DNA of 64,000 bases from Parelaphostrongylus tenuis (lineage: Eukaryota; Nematoda; Chromadorea; Rhabditida; Metastrongylidae), in NCBI GenBank assembly GCA_019055375.1, contig JAHQIW010000834.1, positions 1 through 64,000 of the forward strand, in the 5' to 3' direction. Under the pieces are notes generated by a model. That model did no database searches. It had not been told where the DNA came from and saw only the letters and a list, made by a program, of their open reading frames with translations. Below are positions 47,713 to 58,545 of the stretch, one piece after another. How positions within the stretch are numbered: position 1 is the first letter of the stretch; each line of letters opens with the position of its first letter. The position numbers and the translations under genes were made by a program.

Positions 47713-50299
47713 TTAGAAAGAGGAGAAGTTTTGTGTTTCACACAAGCGTAATTCTCGCAGGACAGAGCTCTTCTTCCAAACTACTAGTAACCATTCAATA
47801 GCACAAGTTTTGACAATTTCATCGCCATGCTTATTTTCTGAAAAGTCGTTTTACTGCAGCTTAGCAAAGAAAAAAGATTGGGTTTCTGCCGCTTATATGC
47901 TTGACGAGAGGGTGTGTGCAAGATCACTACGAGATCAATCGATCGCGCTGTGAGGTGCAACTTCTGTTGTTGAGTATAGGATTTTTCTCTATCAAAAAAA
48001 AAAACTCCAATTGAAACGTATGACTCACATACTCGAAGATCTCCTCTACAAGCAGATATGCTTTTCGTGCCTCCACCAAATTCTGAGCACATATTAGGGC
48101 ATTCCATGGATTTTGGCACTAGAGTAATAAACACGAAATTTGCTAATTAGAAGTAACTAAAATTGCATAATCTTGGTATCGTCAATTTCGCATTTTCTTG
48201 TGAACATTTTGACATGCAACTTCTCTTTACTCGTTTTGAGATGAAGCAAATTAGTTTTCTACTGGTGCACGAATGAGGCATAGGAGAGAATGTTAGCAAG
48301 CGGCGCGCAAGATTAGTGCAACTCGGGAAGATGATATATTGCAGAATGGAGTTCGGGATATTCAAAGCTGAAGAGAACAGTATGAATGATCTGTTGGGCT
48401 AGGGGCGTTCAGAGAAAGCTCCATTGATCTTGTGAGCAGCTTCACTAGCATTTTCCCTACGAGCCTCTCAATGCATGAGAGCAAGCGAATTTATTTCCAA
48501 GACGACTTCATTTCGGTCATCGGCAAGTTTTAAACCAAAATGCTCACAAGAAAATGCGCAAGTGACCGATACCAAAATCGTACAATTCTGATTACTGCTG
48601 GTTAATAAGTTTGGCGTTTATTGCTCTATCGCGAAAACTTATGGAATGACCTAATGAGAATGAAAACGAGCGACGGGTGTAAAACATAAATTATTTCTAA
48701 ATGCTATAGTATTACAAAAGGAACTTTTCAAGAAACGAGCACATTGCGCACTAGTCCGAGGTTTATGGTTTTGAATGATTTATGACGCTTTTATGAAAAG
48801 TTCCTGTAGCAAGAGGGATCGTTTCTTCATATTCTCCCATTCCACGGAGAAATACAAATTTTTTTCATCCGTCATAAGCTTAATCTTTAACTGTTTTCCA
48901 GATTTCTTTACCAACAGCTACTCGACCACTGCACTATTGTCTCGATTCTTTGCGGCATCCACCTGGTCTGCGCTGTTATCTCGCTCATGTTTCTAGTGTT
49001 TTGTTTTTTGAAGAGGAAATTTGGCTCTTGTTACCAAATGCTACTTCACGCTTACTTATTGAGTATCGTGAGTTTTGCACTCAATGATAGAAATAAAAAG
49101 AATTTCTTGAAAACTTCGCTACTGCAGACTTCTTGTGAAGAAGAATAATGTATTAATAATCAAGCGGAATTCGCATATTTGACCGTCTCTTGCGGTGGTG
49201 TGATTTTAGAATAAACCCAATAATGTAAAGTGGTGTGCAAAAACATTTGCATCAGTTGGGATTCAAACTCAGATCTCACTCTCAGAGACACCACTCTGAA
49301 TAATGTATGTCACGCGTCTTTTTGTCAAACCTCGTTTCAATTTTTCACCGAGCTACATAACATCTTCATGCTTTTCACAGAGATTTGAACGTGGACCTAA
49401 ATTAACCAACTGAGTTTTTTCATGAACAGATATTCAGATCCGTACAGTGCATGTGCACGCGAACTGCTTCAAGAATAACAATTGCCCAAAGACTAGAAAA
49501 AGGATCTGCGAAGTGTTTAGAGGGTAATGCAGAAGTGCAGCGAACATGCCTGTCTTTTTTGAGAAGTGAAGGGTAAACAAGTCGCAAATGTGTTTGTGCA
49601 CTTTTGAGAACAACTCGATAAGCTCGAATTTCTATGCAAATGGAAAATGCATCGAATGATCTCACAAAAAATCTCATATCCCCTGTGCGGGAAGAGTTTG
49701 ACTTTTCAAACTGGCTTACTCTTTTGTGAATGTGAGTGTAAATTTCGGACTGCTCAATCTCAGTGACCAAGAATTAACATCTATCATATATCGTAGTTTG
49801 AGAGCATCAGTAACCGTGATGAAATGATGCTTCAAAAGATGGAGACTTATAAGAAAAGTTACTGTAAAAACAGAATGACGACGGCTATGAGTTCATAGTT
49901 AAAGTCCCCATCAAAATCAATACTATTTAGTGCTCGGACACCTTTAGAAGAATATTACTCATTTAATGGCCAATGTGACGGGTGAAAGCTGCTCATTCGA
50001 TAACTTCATACACATCTAAGTTCGCGAAAAAGAGCGCTTGTTGCGCAATGAAGTGGCAAACACCAGTCGTTCGTATGTTTTTGTCCTCATGTAAGAGTTT
50101 AAGCAAATTTTGGTAGTAATAATAATAATAGCGACAATAATAACAGCAACCATTTGTAGCATCTGTCTCCTCGTTTATCGTCAAGTGACTCAAGCAAACA
50201 CCTACAGAACTTCCATTTATCCCAATTGAACGCAGAAATAGCCTGATGAGCGTACTTTAGTGTAAGGTTATAGGGCATCATATCTCCCTCCTATGATTT
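47713..50299. other. No recognisable gene
   Basis: A tRNA-like fragment at 49.2 kb is listed separately. The remaining open frames (up to 116 codons) have no recognisable motif. Confidence 0.35.
49215..49310 (-). repeat. tRNA-like repeat family D, fragment
   Basis: On the minus strand, GAGTTTGAATCCCAACTGAT (B-box-like) is followed by GTTTTTGCACACCACTTTAC. The same block follows the tRNA-like sequence at 62.35-62.44 kb. Confidence 0.5.
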
Positions 50300-50772
50300 T
50301 CGTTAAGACTCAGACCACCGGGTTAGGATTTTTTGTAATGCGTTTGAAGTCTCGATGATCTAGCTGTAATGGCTCCCGTCCATCGGTTGTGGTTCAAGCG
50401 CATTGCGTGTCCGACTCACTTTATTTTCGGTAGTACGACATGTAGAACTACGTCTTCAATTTTCGATGGTTGACGTAGATTAAAACGTCATTTCCTTTCT
50501 CTATTTGCGAGATATATGAGATACTCCTAGCATCGATCTTCGCCTGCGTGTTCATCAATGCTAACTACTCTTTCAACGTTCCGCACGTAGCGGCGAGGTT
50601 TTCTGTAGCATGTCCTTAGGCAGGAGCAATTGAGTCGCAAAGGTTGGCGCGGACCGCGATGCTCTTTGTTCTCTTCGCTGCATCTTGCATGCTCCCAAAA
50701 AGTCCTCAATCCGCTCGCTTAACCCTCTACTTTGCAGCTAAATCGTTTATCGTATTAAATTCGCGACTTGAA
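50300..50772 (-). mobile_element. RTE-like LINE, 3' part (split by hammerhead element)
   Basis: On the minus strand, conceptual translation with stops gives REFNTINDLAAK, RVKRADWGLFGSMQDAAKRT, KSIAVRANLCD and, farther on, VGHAMRLNHNRWTGAI. These match the C-terminal domain of RTE-clade non-LTR retrotransposons (typically NDL...RRKRAAWGAF, RLRAHLFD and WAGHVMRFNDNRW). Frameshifts and stops make it dead. It continues upstream at 51383-52115, the two parts separated by element beta-1. Confidence 0.78.
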
Positions 50773-50877
50773 ACCTTTATTTCGAGTGCTTTATTAAGAC
50801 TACGCTCAAATTTCAATAGATTCTTTCATTGTTATTTGAGCCAGCTTGTCATGTGGTCTGGTGAGGGCTCTTGTACA

Positions 50878-50920
50878 GCCCGATACACGTGTTTCGTCCT
50901 TACAGACTCGTCAGTCGGGC
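50878..50920 (-). ncRNA. Hammerhead ribozyme, beta-1 minus copy (full consensus)
   Basis: On the minus strand, stem I GCCCGA (50920-50915) pairs perfectly with UCGGGC (50883-50878). The core is CUGACGA at 50914-50908. Stem II is GUCU-GUAA-GGAC at 50907-50896. GAAA lies at 50895-50892, stem III ACACGUGU at 50892-50885, and A at 50884 precedes cleavage. No core position deviates. This and 53603-53645 are the best candidates for a working ribozyme. Confidence 0.9.
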
Positions 50921-51274
50921 AGAACCCGTCGTCTTTCGATATTTTTATAGTCAATTCTCTCGGGAGCTCTACTTTCTTACAGAGAGTCATCAAAGACGCA
51001 CGTTTTAACACACTATGTTAAGTGAAATTTTCACCTAACACAGAGTGTTGCGCACTCGATTGCTCGTTGGCTGGTATTTCTATCATATTATACCTTTATT
51101 TCGAATACTTTATTATGACCACGCTCAATTGAGCAATCGAGTGCCCAACACTCTGTTTTAGGTGAAAATTTCACTTGGTATAAAGTGTATAACGTTTGTT
51201 CTCGATGACTCTCTGTAATGGAGTTAGAGTCCCGAGAGAACTGACTATAAAAATATCGAAAGACGACGGGTTCT

Positions 51275-51317
51275 GCCCGACTGACGAGTCTGTAAGGACG
51301 AAACACGTGTATCGTGC
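51275..51317 (+). ncRNA. Hammerhead ribozyme, beta-1 plus copy
   Basis: Stem I GCCCGA (51275-51280) pairs with UCGUGC (51312-51317), with one C-U mismatch. The core CUGACGA is at 51281-51287. Stem II is GUCU-GUAA-GGAC at 51288-51299. GAAA is at 51300-51303, stem III ACACGUGU at 51303-51310, and A at 51311 precedes cleavage. Confidence 0.88.
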
Positions 51318-51382
51318 TGTACAAGAGCCCTTATCAGACCACATGACAAGTTGGCTCAAATAATAATGATAGTTTCTGATGA

Positions 51383-52115
51383 ATCGTTTCGTAAATTTTA
51401 ATCGGATATTATTGCCACAGGTGTTCTCGAAATTGGCCAACATCCGTCCAGCTTGGCTGTTATTTGTTGCTATAAGTACGATGTCGTAAGCGAAGAGAAG
51501 GTGCTGTTGTTAGCCGTCGATTTTCACTCCCACACTGTTCCATTCTAATGTTTCAATGACGTTTCAATGCTAGACATTGAATGAATATGGCGAAATAATG
51601 TCGCTATGTCGAACCCCTCTTCTTACATCGATAGTATGTCGTTATAGAATGGCGATATTTTGATTGTGAAATCTTCATATAGCTCGCGAAGAATAATGCA
51701 CTGAACATGGATACCGTGGTTGTCCAAAGCTTATCAGACCGCTTCTGTTTACGCTAAATCAAAGCTTTCTTAAAATCGATGGAAGTGGGACACAGCGGTC
51801 TCCTGTACTCTCGCAGAGCTTTGATAGCTTTGTTATAGTGGTAGTAGTATTCTTTTCAAAGCCCTGCTTTTTCTTATGGCTTTCCTCCGTTTAGTGCTTT
51901 GTCGATCCTGTTCAGAATAACCCAAGTGAAGGGCTCATAATCGACAGACGGCAGGCAGATTGGGCGATATTTGGTGATGACGTGAGGGTCTCTTTTTTGG
52001 AACTATAAAGCGATTTTTGTAGTTTTCGTAGGAGCCTTGCAAATTCACAAGTAGCATGTGAAGTGCCGAGCCACATTGTTTAGAGTACTGGTGAAAGGTT
52101 CTTAGATGCTTCGGT
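51383..52115 (-). mobile_element. RTE-like LINE reverse transcriptase fragment
   Basis: Minus-strand translation reads in order: KYRPICLPSVDYEPFTWVIL with NRIDKAL, then REYRRPLCPTSIDFKKAL (RT block with the first catalytic Asp), GVKIDG, HLLFAYDIVLIATNN and MLANFENTCGNNIRLKF. These are successive RTE reverse-transcriptase blocks. The catalytic FADD box is altered to FAYD (codons at 51483-51494), and stops and frameshifts are present. Upstream remnants (LLRKLQKSLYSSKK, against the family's VPSQWKTS..LLYKKGD) reach about 52.1 kb. The endonuclease domain is not found. Confidence 0.82.
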
Positions 52116-52269
52116 CTTATCCTGAGCTGATTAGGTACTATTCGATACTTTACCGGCGTTATAGTATCTCGAATTTTTCAAAGGGAAAATTGGCGGGAGG
52201 ATTTTTCTTGTTTGATGCAAAACGCATAAACAAAACAAAAAAATTCAAAAATTATTCCGAAGAAATTAT

Positions 52270-52940
52270 TTGTGGTTGGGTACTGAGTTCTGGCAAATTT
52301 TTTTTCGTTAGTTTTTTTATTACAATAAAATTATTTCTTCGTCTTTTTCATTGTGTTTGATGTCATTTGCAAGCTCGTGATCTCGAGATTCTAAATATGT
52401 GAACCATTTGAGTTTTCGTGACTACACGAAAGTTTTATATACTTTAGAAAAAACACTTCAAAACTCAAGTCGTCAACGTCACTTGAACTTTCAATTTGGG
52501 TCATTCTGTCACCGAAGAGGCAGGAAGTTATGTAGATCACTAAACCACAAAGCTGTTGATTTAATAAGTACAAGATTATGGTTCAAGATTCTTCATAAAG
52601 GCAACACCAACACGTCAGAATAGGCTGCGACAGTTTCTTAGCAGAGGAGTCACGACAACGCTCGTTCACATATTGCTGGTGTGACATTGCAAAGAACTGT
52701 AGAATTAGGATAAGAACATTTAATTCATCCACCGCACAACCCAAATGCTGCTCCTAGTGATTACCATCTCTTCAGGTCTCTGTAACATTCCTTCGTAGGT
52801 AAATGCTTTACTAAAGTCTATGATGTGATATAGTACCCAAATCTTTCTGAAGTAAAAAAATTCATACAGCTGCAAAAGTAAAATAGCTTATATATTTAGA
52901 ATATGTGATCATGAGTTTTCGAATGGCATTACGCATGACT
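52270..52940 (+). mobile_element. Mariner-family internally deleted derivative
   Basis: The left end GTGGTTGGGTACTGAGTTCT is a mariner terminal repeat. The body aligns with the 19.40-20.75 kb element: ACAATAAAATT.TTTCGTCTT, GCTCGTGATCTCGAGATTC, TTTGGGTCATTCTGTCACCG, then DNARSHIA and a C-terminal remnant with IHPPHNPNAAPSDYHLF. The N-terminal half is absent. Together with the 19.4-kb copy it defines a ~670-690 bp non-autonomous mariner. Confidence 0.78.
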
Positions 52941-52973
52941 AAAAGGACCGAGAAATAAATTCGTTGTAGTTCT

Positions 52974-53283
52974 AAAAAAGAATGTTTTTACCCTAAACGA
53001 TGGGTTGGTACGCCAGAGCCATACACCGGTTTTTCGGAGGTATCGGCCTCCTCGTCAGTGACCCCCGCCCCACATTAAGCCCTGCATTGTAGCAAGGAGG
53101 AAGGCGTATTTGGTGATGGTATTGTGTACAATGACACTAGTCAATCACCACTGTTCAGCGATGGATTTCGGCTGGTAGACCAAAACGCGGTGTATGGCCC
53201 TTGTGTACCAACCTTGTTCAGGCTAAAAACATCCGTTTTTGGATTTATTTTGAATGTTTATCACGAGGTTCTAAAAATGCGAC
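52974..53283. mobile_element. Hammerhead element alpha-2
   Basis: The minus-strand copy carries the alpha tail (reversed: GGGTAAAAACATTC), ribozyme 53013-53066 and the block GCTACAATGCAGGGCTTAAT. It ends with the hairpin region corresponding to 6764-6805. Near 53184 the orientation flips, and a plus copy begins inside the ribozyme's stem III (CGCGGTGTATGGCCCTTG) and continues with the tail (ACCAACCTTGTTCAGGC, TTATTTTGAATGTTTATCAC). The plus copy therefore lacks the ribozyme core. Confidence 0.75.
53013..53066 (-). ncRNA. Hammerhead ribozyme, alpha-2 (intact core)
   Basis: On the minus strand, stem I GGGUCA pairs with UGGCUCU (with G-U pairs) and the core CUGACGA is at 53058-53052. Stem II is GGAGG-CCGAUA-CCUCC and GAAA lies at 53035-53032. 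Stem III is AAACCGGUGU with one A-G mismatch, and A at 53022 precedes cleavage. The core is complete; only stem III is slightly weakened. Confidence 0.82.
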
Positions 53284-53539
53284 AGAACTTAGTTACCAAT
53301 CTAATAGAAATCCATCATTTCACATAGTGCTTTAATTCTACTCATAAGCTTAGAATCCCCTGCTTTTTTGAGGGATTTTATTAGGTATAATACGACTTCA
53401 CTTGAACAGAACGATGTTCATCAACATTTTTCTCTCTTTTGGAGACGCGCCTCGTAGCATCGTGATTATGTCACGCGGTATCACAGATGTTTCGTCCGTG
53501 AAATAGTACCAATAATAATGGGAATAATAACAACAGTAT

Positions 53540-53775
53540 TAATAATATAATCTGGCAATATATTTTGCGCTTTTCATGAGGCCTCTTATGGGCACTTATA
53601 CAGTGCAAGACACGCGTTTCGGCCTTACAGCCTCGTCAGTTGCACGGTGCTTTTTCGTTCGGTATTTTTGGTATAGGTGTCTGTAACAAATCTCAAGAAA
53701 GGCTCGGAATATATTGTCAGATTGTATTATTCTTGAGCGAGATCTAAAATAGTCCGTTGATTTTCTGTCGAATAA
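53540..53775. mobile_element. Hammerhead element beta-3, foldback copy
   Basis: The minus arm has ribozyme 53603-53645 and the tail (reversed: GCGCAAAATATATTGCCAGA). The plus arm repeats only the tail: AAGAAAGGCTCGGAATATAT, TGTCAGATTGTATTATT and CTTGAGCGAGATCT. AAT-rich sequence flanks both sides, so the element probably landed in an AAT microsatellite. Confidence 0.75.
53603..53645 (-). ncRNA. Hammerhead ribozyme, beta-3 (full consensus)
   Basis: On the minus strand, stem I GUGCAA pairs perfectly with UUGCAC and the core is CUGACGA at 53639-53633. Stem II is GGCU-GUAA-GGCC, then GAAA at 53620-53617. Stem III is ACGCGUGU (one G-U), and C at 53609 precedes cleavage. Stem I here is GUGCAA/UUGCAC, whereas 50.9 kb has GCCCGA/UCGGGC: different bases with the same pairing. 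Confidence 0.9.
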
Positions 53776-53804
53776 TAATAGTAGTTTAACAGTAAATTAT
53801 TGAC

Positions 53805-54656
<852 letters not shown>

Positions 54657-54658
54657 CC

Positions 54659-54690
54659 TTAATAATAATAGTAATAATACTAATACTGAC
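54659..54690. repeat. AAT repeat, right remainder
   Basis: AATAATAATAGTAATAATAC continues the array after the SINE. Confidence 0.85.
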
Positions 54691-57110
54691 CGATTAGCTA
54701 TAACTCCTGCTTTTTGTGTCGGCAATAAACTAGTTCTTTTGTATACCAGAACACTTGGCAGGTTTTAATGGGAAGATGACTATGGGAACTTTGCTTATAC
54801 TTACGGAAGTGAATTTACCCCATCTCCTTGAGAATATTGCACGTATGCCCTCATATCACTATGGTCCACCACAGTCACGATGCTGTCAATGTTCGGAGAG
54901 CGTTTTCAACCATATGTTGAGTGTAAATTTGCATTTTATATCCGCTTGTATGAACATGCATTAAACAACTCATGAAATGATTCTTAAAAGGACACAAATA
55001 TCTCGGTGTGACAAAGTAAACGATCGAAAGGAAATTGTGTTACATATGAATCACCTTAACTAGCTTGTGCTTGGCAATATAACTAATTTCGGTTAACATG
55101 TGAAATTGTTTGTTATTTAGTTCGAGCATAATCACAGAACTTGCAGCTGTTAATGGGTCTGACGTCGTTGTTTGCTGTAATGTATTTGCCACTATCGTTC
55201 TTACAAGAATCACATTCACTCAGTGAGGGTCAGTCGTCTACGATATTGTCTGATGTATTCTGACCATCCAAAAGAGTATGAAAATGTGTCTGAGGGGTTT
55301 TTCTTCAGTTTTCTTTTTTTTCTGTACATATGTTGAATGTTAGATATTGGAAAAGATAGTAAATATGTAGCAAAATTTATACTTTACGTATGTGTACAGT
55401 GCAGTAATTCTTCACTCTGCCAACTTCTACGGTGAGTATCGGACAAGCACTTAGTAAATTGTGCAAATTTATCGAGAATTTTCTCGAGTTTTGCTTCTGT
55501 TGAAATGATGAGATCACATTACGCAATAAATGAGATTCGTTTTTCTCTCGCAGCAGTTTATGCAAAGCAAAGCTTCGAATTTCAACAGAGCTGTTAGAAT
55601 AACTACTTGTAGTTTTTACATCGTAGCTAAGTTATCCGAGTTTTTAGGAATGCACTATCTCTTCCTTTTCGGATCTGCAGCTGGTATGCTCGCACTGCAG
55701 TTCATACAGAAGAATCTCGTTGAGCAAATGTTGCCGCTCATGGAGAGCAGCTTTGAATGATTCGGATGAACCTCACTAATCACGATGTTCATGGATGCTT
55801 AAGTCGCGAGTGTTTAAAAATAAACTACAGTCACTTTTGTATTCAACAAGGAGGAAGATTCTTCAAGAAACGGGTTGATTCCAACGATAAATCTGGTTGG
55901 CCTGCGATCAACGTAAACATGATTTTGTGAGGTCATAGAGCGAAAATGCTCTTCCAAAAAAGTTAGGCAAACTACAACATTTATTTTTACTTCTTCTCTT
56001 CTCAGCAGCTATGTTTCTGTTGCTTTTCATATTCTGAGAATAAATTAAGAGAAATCAGTGTAAAAAACAATTTTAAAGGCTTTTGCAACGGGCCAATTCA
56101 TTTTCTGGTCCACTCATTTGAATTCTAGTTTCCAGTTTTAAATATGAGGATATTCTAGAGACTTTCTACTCACGGCATACTAGCGACAAATTTTTTTCAG
56201 ACAATCGAAACAAATAAAGATGACTCCGGTAGGAAAGAATCTTAAAGCTGGCTCAAAAATAAATAGGGATAAACTACTGCGAACTTCATAATTACATTTT
56301 GTAACAAGCATTTTGATGAGGTTGCTGTTGTACATCATATTGTGGCTTTTTTCACGATCTAATGCGTAATGTCTTTTCGAATGCACAGTATGCATCGATT
56401 TCTTGATTGGTTCAAGTGATACCCTCAATGTATAAAAATCGTACTGTTTTGCTTTGTGTGTTCGAACTGGAAAATAAAATATCGTTGGTGACTCTAAATA
56501 TCACAAATAAAGCTAGGGATACCGAAGATCTTTCAGACAAACATTGATTCTTAGAGATCCATCGTAAAGACATAAGTCTCCATAGCACAGAAAGTGACAT
56601 CGCACATCAGTTCACGGTAACTTTCTGAAATCAGCAATCGAAGGCCCCTTCGAAAATTTTTTGAAGGTATCTACAGAAGTGCAAACTAGCAATTTGACAA
56701 TTCCTCATTTTGAAGCCACTAACAAATTGAAAAGCTCGATCGAGGTGTCGCACTCAAGAGGTATTGCGCTGATGGATTAATTGGCCTAAGAAAACGGCAG
56801 CGAGATCGTCGTTACAAAGTGTGTTCTTTGTTCTAATATGTATACCAGCAGCACTGAGGCTAACATAGGGAAGATATGCGACTGCCTGTCTCAAATCTAT
56901 AAAAATACATCCCAGATAAGGCGCGAAATCACGCTTGATGGCGATACAGTCATCCTTGTGATTCAAATTTGGATCTGGACGGCGATACAAAACGCCTCGA
57001 GAATATTCGTTCTCAGGTTTTCGCTTCTGTGAGTATGTCATATCTACTTTAAAGTTTTTCTCATCATGCGTCTGTACTGTATGCGTGCCCTCAGTGTGAG
57101 ATATTCTTTT
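54691..57110. other. No recognisable gene
   Basis: The 142-codon minus-strand frame at 56754-57182, the longest in the window, begins inside a mariner 3' end and has no recognisable domain. A 76-codon frame at 55530-55760 (VAKLSEFLGMHYLFLFGSAA) is also unassigned. Either could hide an exon, but I cannot support one. Confidence 0.35.
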
Positions 57111-57847
57111 ATTAGACTGAAAAGAAAGTTCTGAGACATACAAAAAATTGAAAATTTGTGCACGAATTCCAAACAAAAGCAATAATAACTATTCTTCAAA
57201 ATAGAGGCCACCGTTTTCTGTGACTTTCTGGTTGATCAAGTGCACCCGCTTCTCGTCCAAAGCCACGATGGGTTTCCAAAATCGGTTATTCAGTAAATTC
57301 TTGAGCAGATCGCGACAAATTTCTACTCCTTTAGCGGCTTGTGCTTCATTGAGCTAGTGTGAATCTTATCATGGCTCTTGTGAAAAGAGTTAAGCTGATG
57401 GAGATGAATTAGCGCAGTTGTATGAGAAACATCAAGTTCGGTTGCCAGTTCGCAAGCACTTGACGGGAGTTCATTTTTCCAAGCTGTTATCAAATCTTCG
57501 TTGTTCAACTATGTCAGACGTCCTGAACGAGGCTTGTCCTCGAGGTCAAGGTCTCCAACATTAAAGTGCTTAAAATCAGCGTCCAGTACCAGATTTGCTT
57601 GTTGTGCCTTCTTTTTCAACTTCGTTGATTTCCTCAACCGCAGCTCGCTGTAGAAGACTCTTTCTCCATCAATGGCGCAATAAAACACAAATTTCAATTG
57701 CATTGTTTGGGTATGGCAGAGTCTTGTAACAAAGTAGACGAATAATATCTAGGTCTTCAGTGTGAAAATCCCCCACTAAAAACTGCAATATTTCCATGAG
57801 TTATCTCATACTTATTGAAATGCCCCAGAACTTTCTTTCCCGCCTAG
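57111..57847 (-). mobile_element. Mariner-family element with internal deletion
   Basis: The ends are inverted repeats: left ATTAGACTGAAAAGAAAGTT, right (reversed) CTAGGCGGGAAAGAAAGTTC. On the minus strand the N-terminal part reads LKFVFYCAIDGERVFYSELR, FKHFNVGDLDLEDKPRSGRL, an in-frame TAG, then NNEDLITAWKNE and ACELATELDVSHTTALIHLH (helix-turn-helix). After a frameshift comes RFWKPIVALDEKRVHLINQK, with the first catalytic Asp in DEK. The frame then jumps directly to VTENGGLYFEE and a stop. The second and third catalytic Asp regions are deleted. Confidence 0.85.
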
Positions 57848-57974
57848 TATTATGGACATAAAGTGGTCTACTCGTTTCGCCATATATTTGTGCCGCACAC
57901 CTAGCATGAGATCAAGTAAACTGTACCCATATTCATGCAGCCACCGTCTTTACCATTAGACCATTTTATTAGAT

Positions 57975-58545
57975 CTTCTCACAAGTTTTGGTATGGGGGC
58001 GATAAGCACCAAATTTGAAAGCCGGATATAATTTAAAATTGTTTAGCAGCGCTACTACAAGAGAGTCATCAGGCTGAGCACATTTGTGCAATCTCTGAGG
58101 CAATAAATCAATGCCACTTTCTATAAGATGTTCTGAGCTTTCTTTCGATACCAAATTTGTCCATACCTGTCGCATCATGGCGACTCAACGAAACCTTCAT
58201 CGCAATTTGCTCCTTTACGAGGACGATTTGGGAATGGACTGGGATTTGCTGGATCATCCGTCATACCGTCCACTTGTCGCCACCTCACCTCCTCCTGCCG
58301 CTGGAGTACTTCATGAGCAAGAAGAAGTTCCGAGACATCAATCATCACTGTCAGGGATTGACAGCTTTCTTTGAATCCAAGCATGTTTAGCTCCATGCGC
58401 GCGGTATTGATTTGGAGCCTGAGAGATGGCAGAAATGTGATCAAGCTGTGTCGCATACTTTGTATAATGTTATTAATCAACTTCAATTACTTCTGGCTGA
58501 TGAATTTGGTGCTTATTGTTCTAATGCCAAAACTTATGAGAAGGC
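57975..58545. mobile_element. Palindromic mariner derivative (two 3' ends head-to-head)
   Basis: Both ends carry the same terminal sequence in inverted orientation: right AATTTGGTGCTTATTG...GCCAAAACTTATGAGAAGG, left its complement from 57975. The plus arm encodes a mariner C-terminus (MDWDLLDHPSYRP, FMSKKKFRDINHHCQGLTAF, LEPERWQKCDQAVS, EFGAYCSNAKTYEKA). The minus arm encodes the end of the same protein (DLLPQRLHKCAQPDDSL, KFGAYRPHTKTCEKI). The 39.24-39.61 kb copy is the same subfamily without duplication. Confidence 0.8.

Larger units (their letters stand above)
50774..51382. mobile_element. Hammerhead element beta-1, head-to-head, inside a LINE
   Basis: A 36-nt segment (CCTTTATTTCGAG...ACGCTCAA) occurs at 50774-50809 and again at 51093-51128. 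The minus-strand copy is therefore slightly longer than one unit, and the unit is about 319 nt. From about 51130 an inverted plus-strand copy runs to about 51382. Each holds a ribozyme with intact core (50878-50920 minus; 51275-51317 plus). The shared unit RNA includes GAGCAATCGAGTG, GAAAATTTCACTT and TATAAAAATATCGAAAGACG. There is no open frame. It interrupts the LINE reverse transcriptase between the FIRN and REFNTI segments. Confidence 0.82.

Noticed and set aside
50340..50420. tRNA-like stretch with a GGTTCAAGCGC B-box lookalike
   Set aside because: On the minus strand it translates as part of the RTE-like LINE (VGHAMRLNHNRWTGAI), which explains the sequence better.
56754..57182. Longest open frame of the window (142 codons, minus)
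   Set aside because: It starts in the non-coding 3' end of a mariner copy, shows no domain, and overlaps another open frame on the other strand. Too weak for a gene call.
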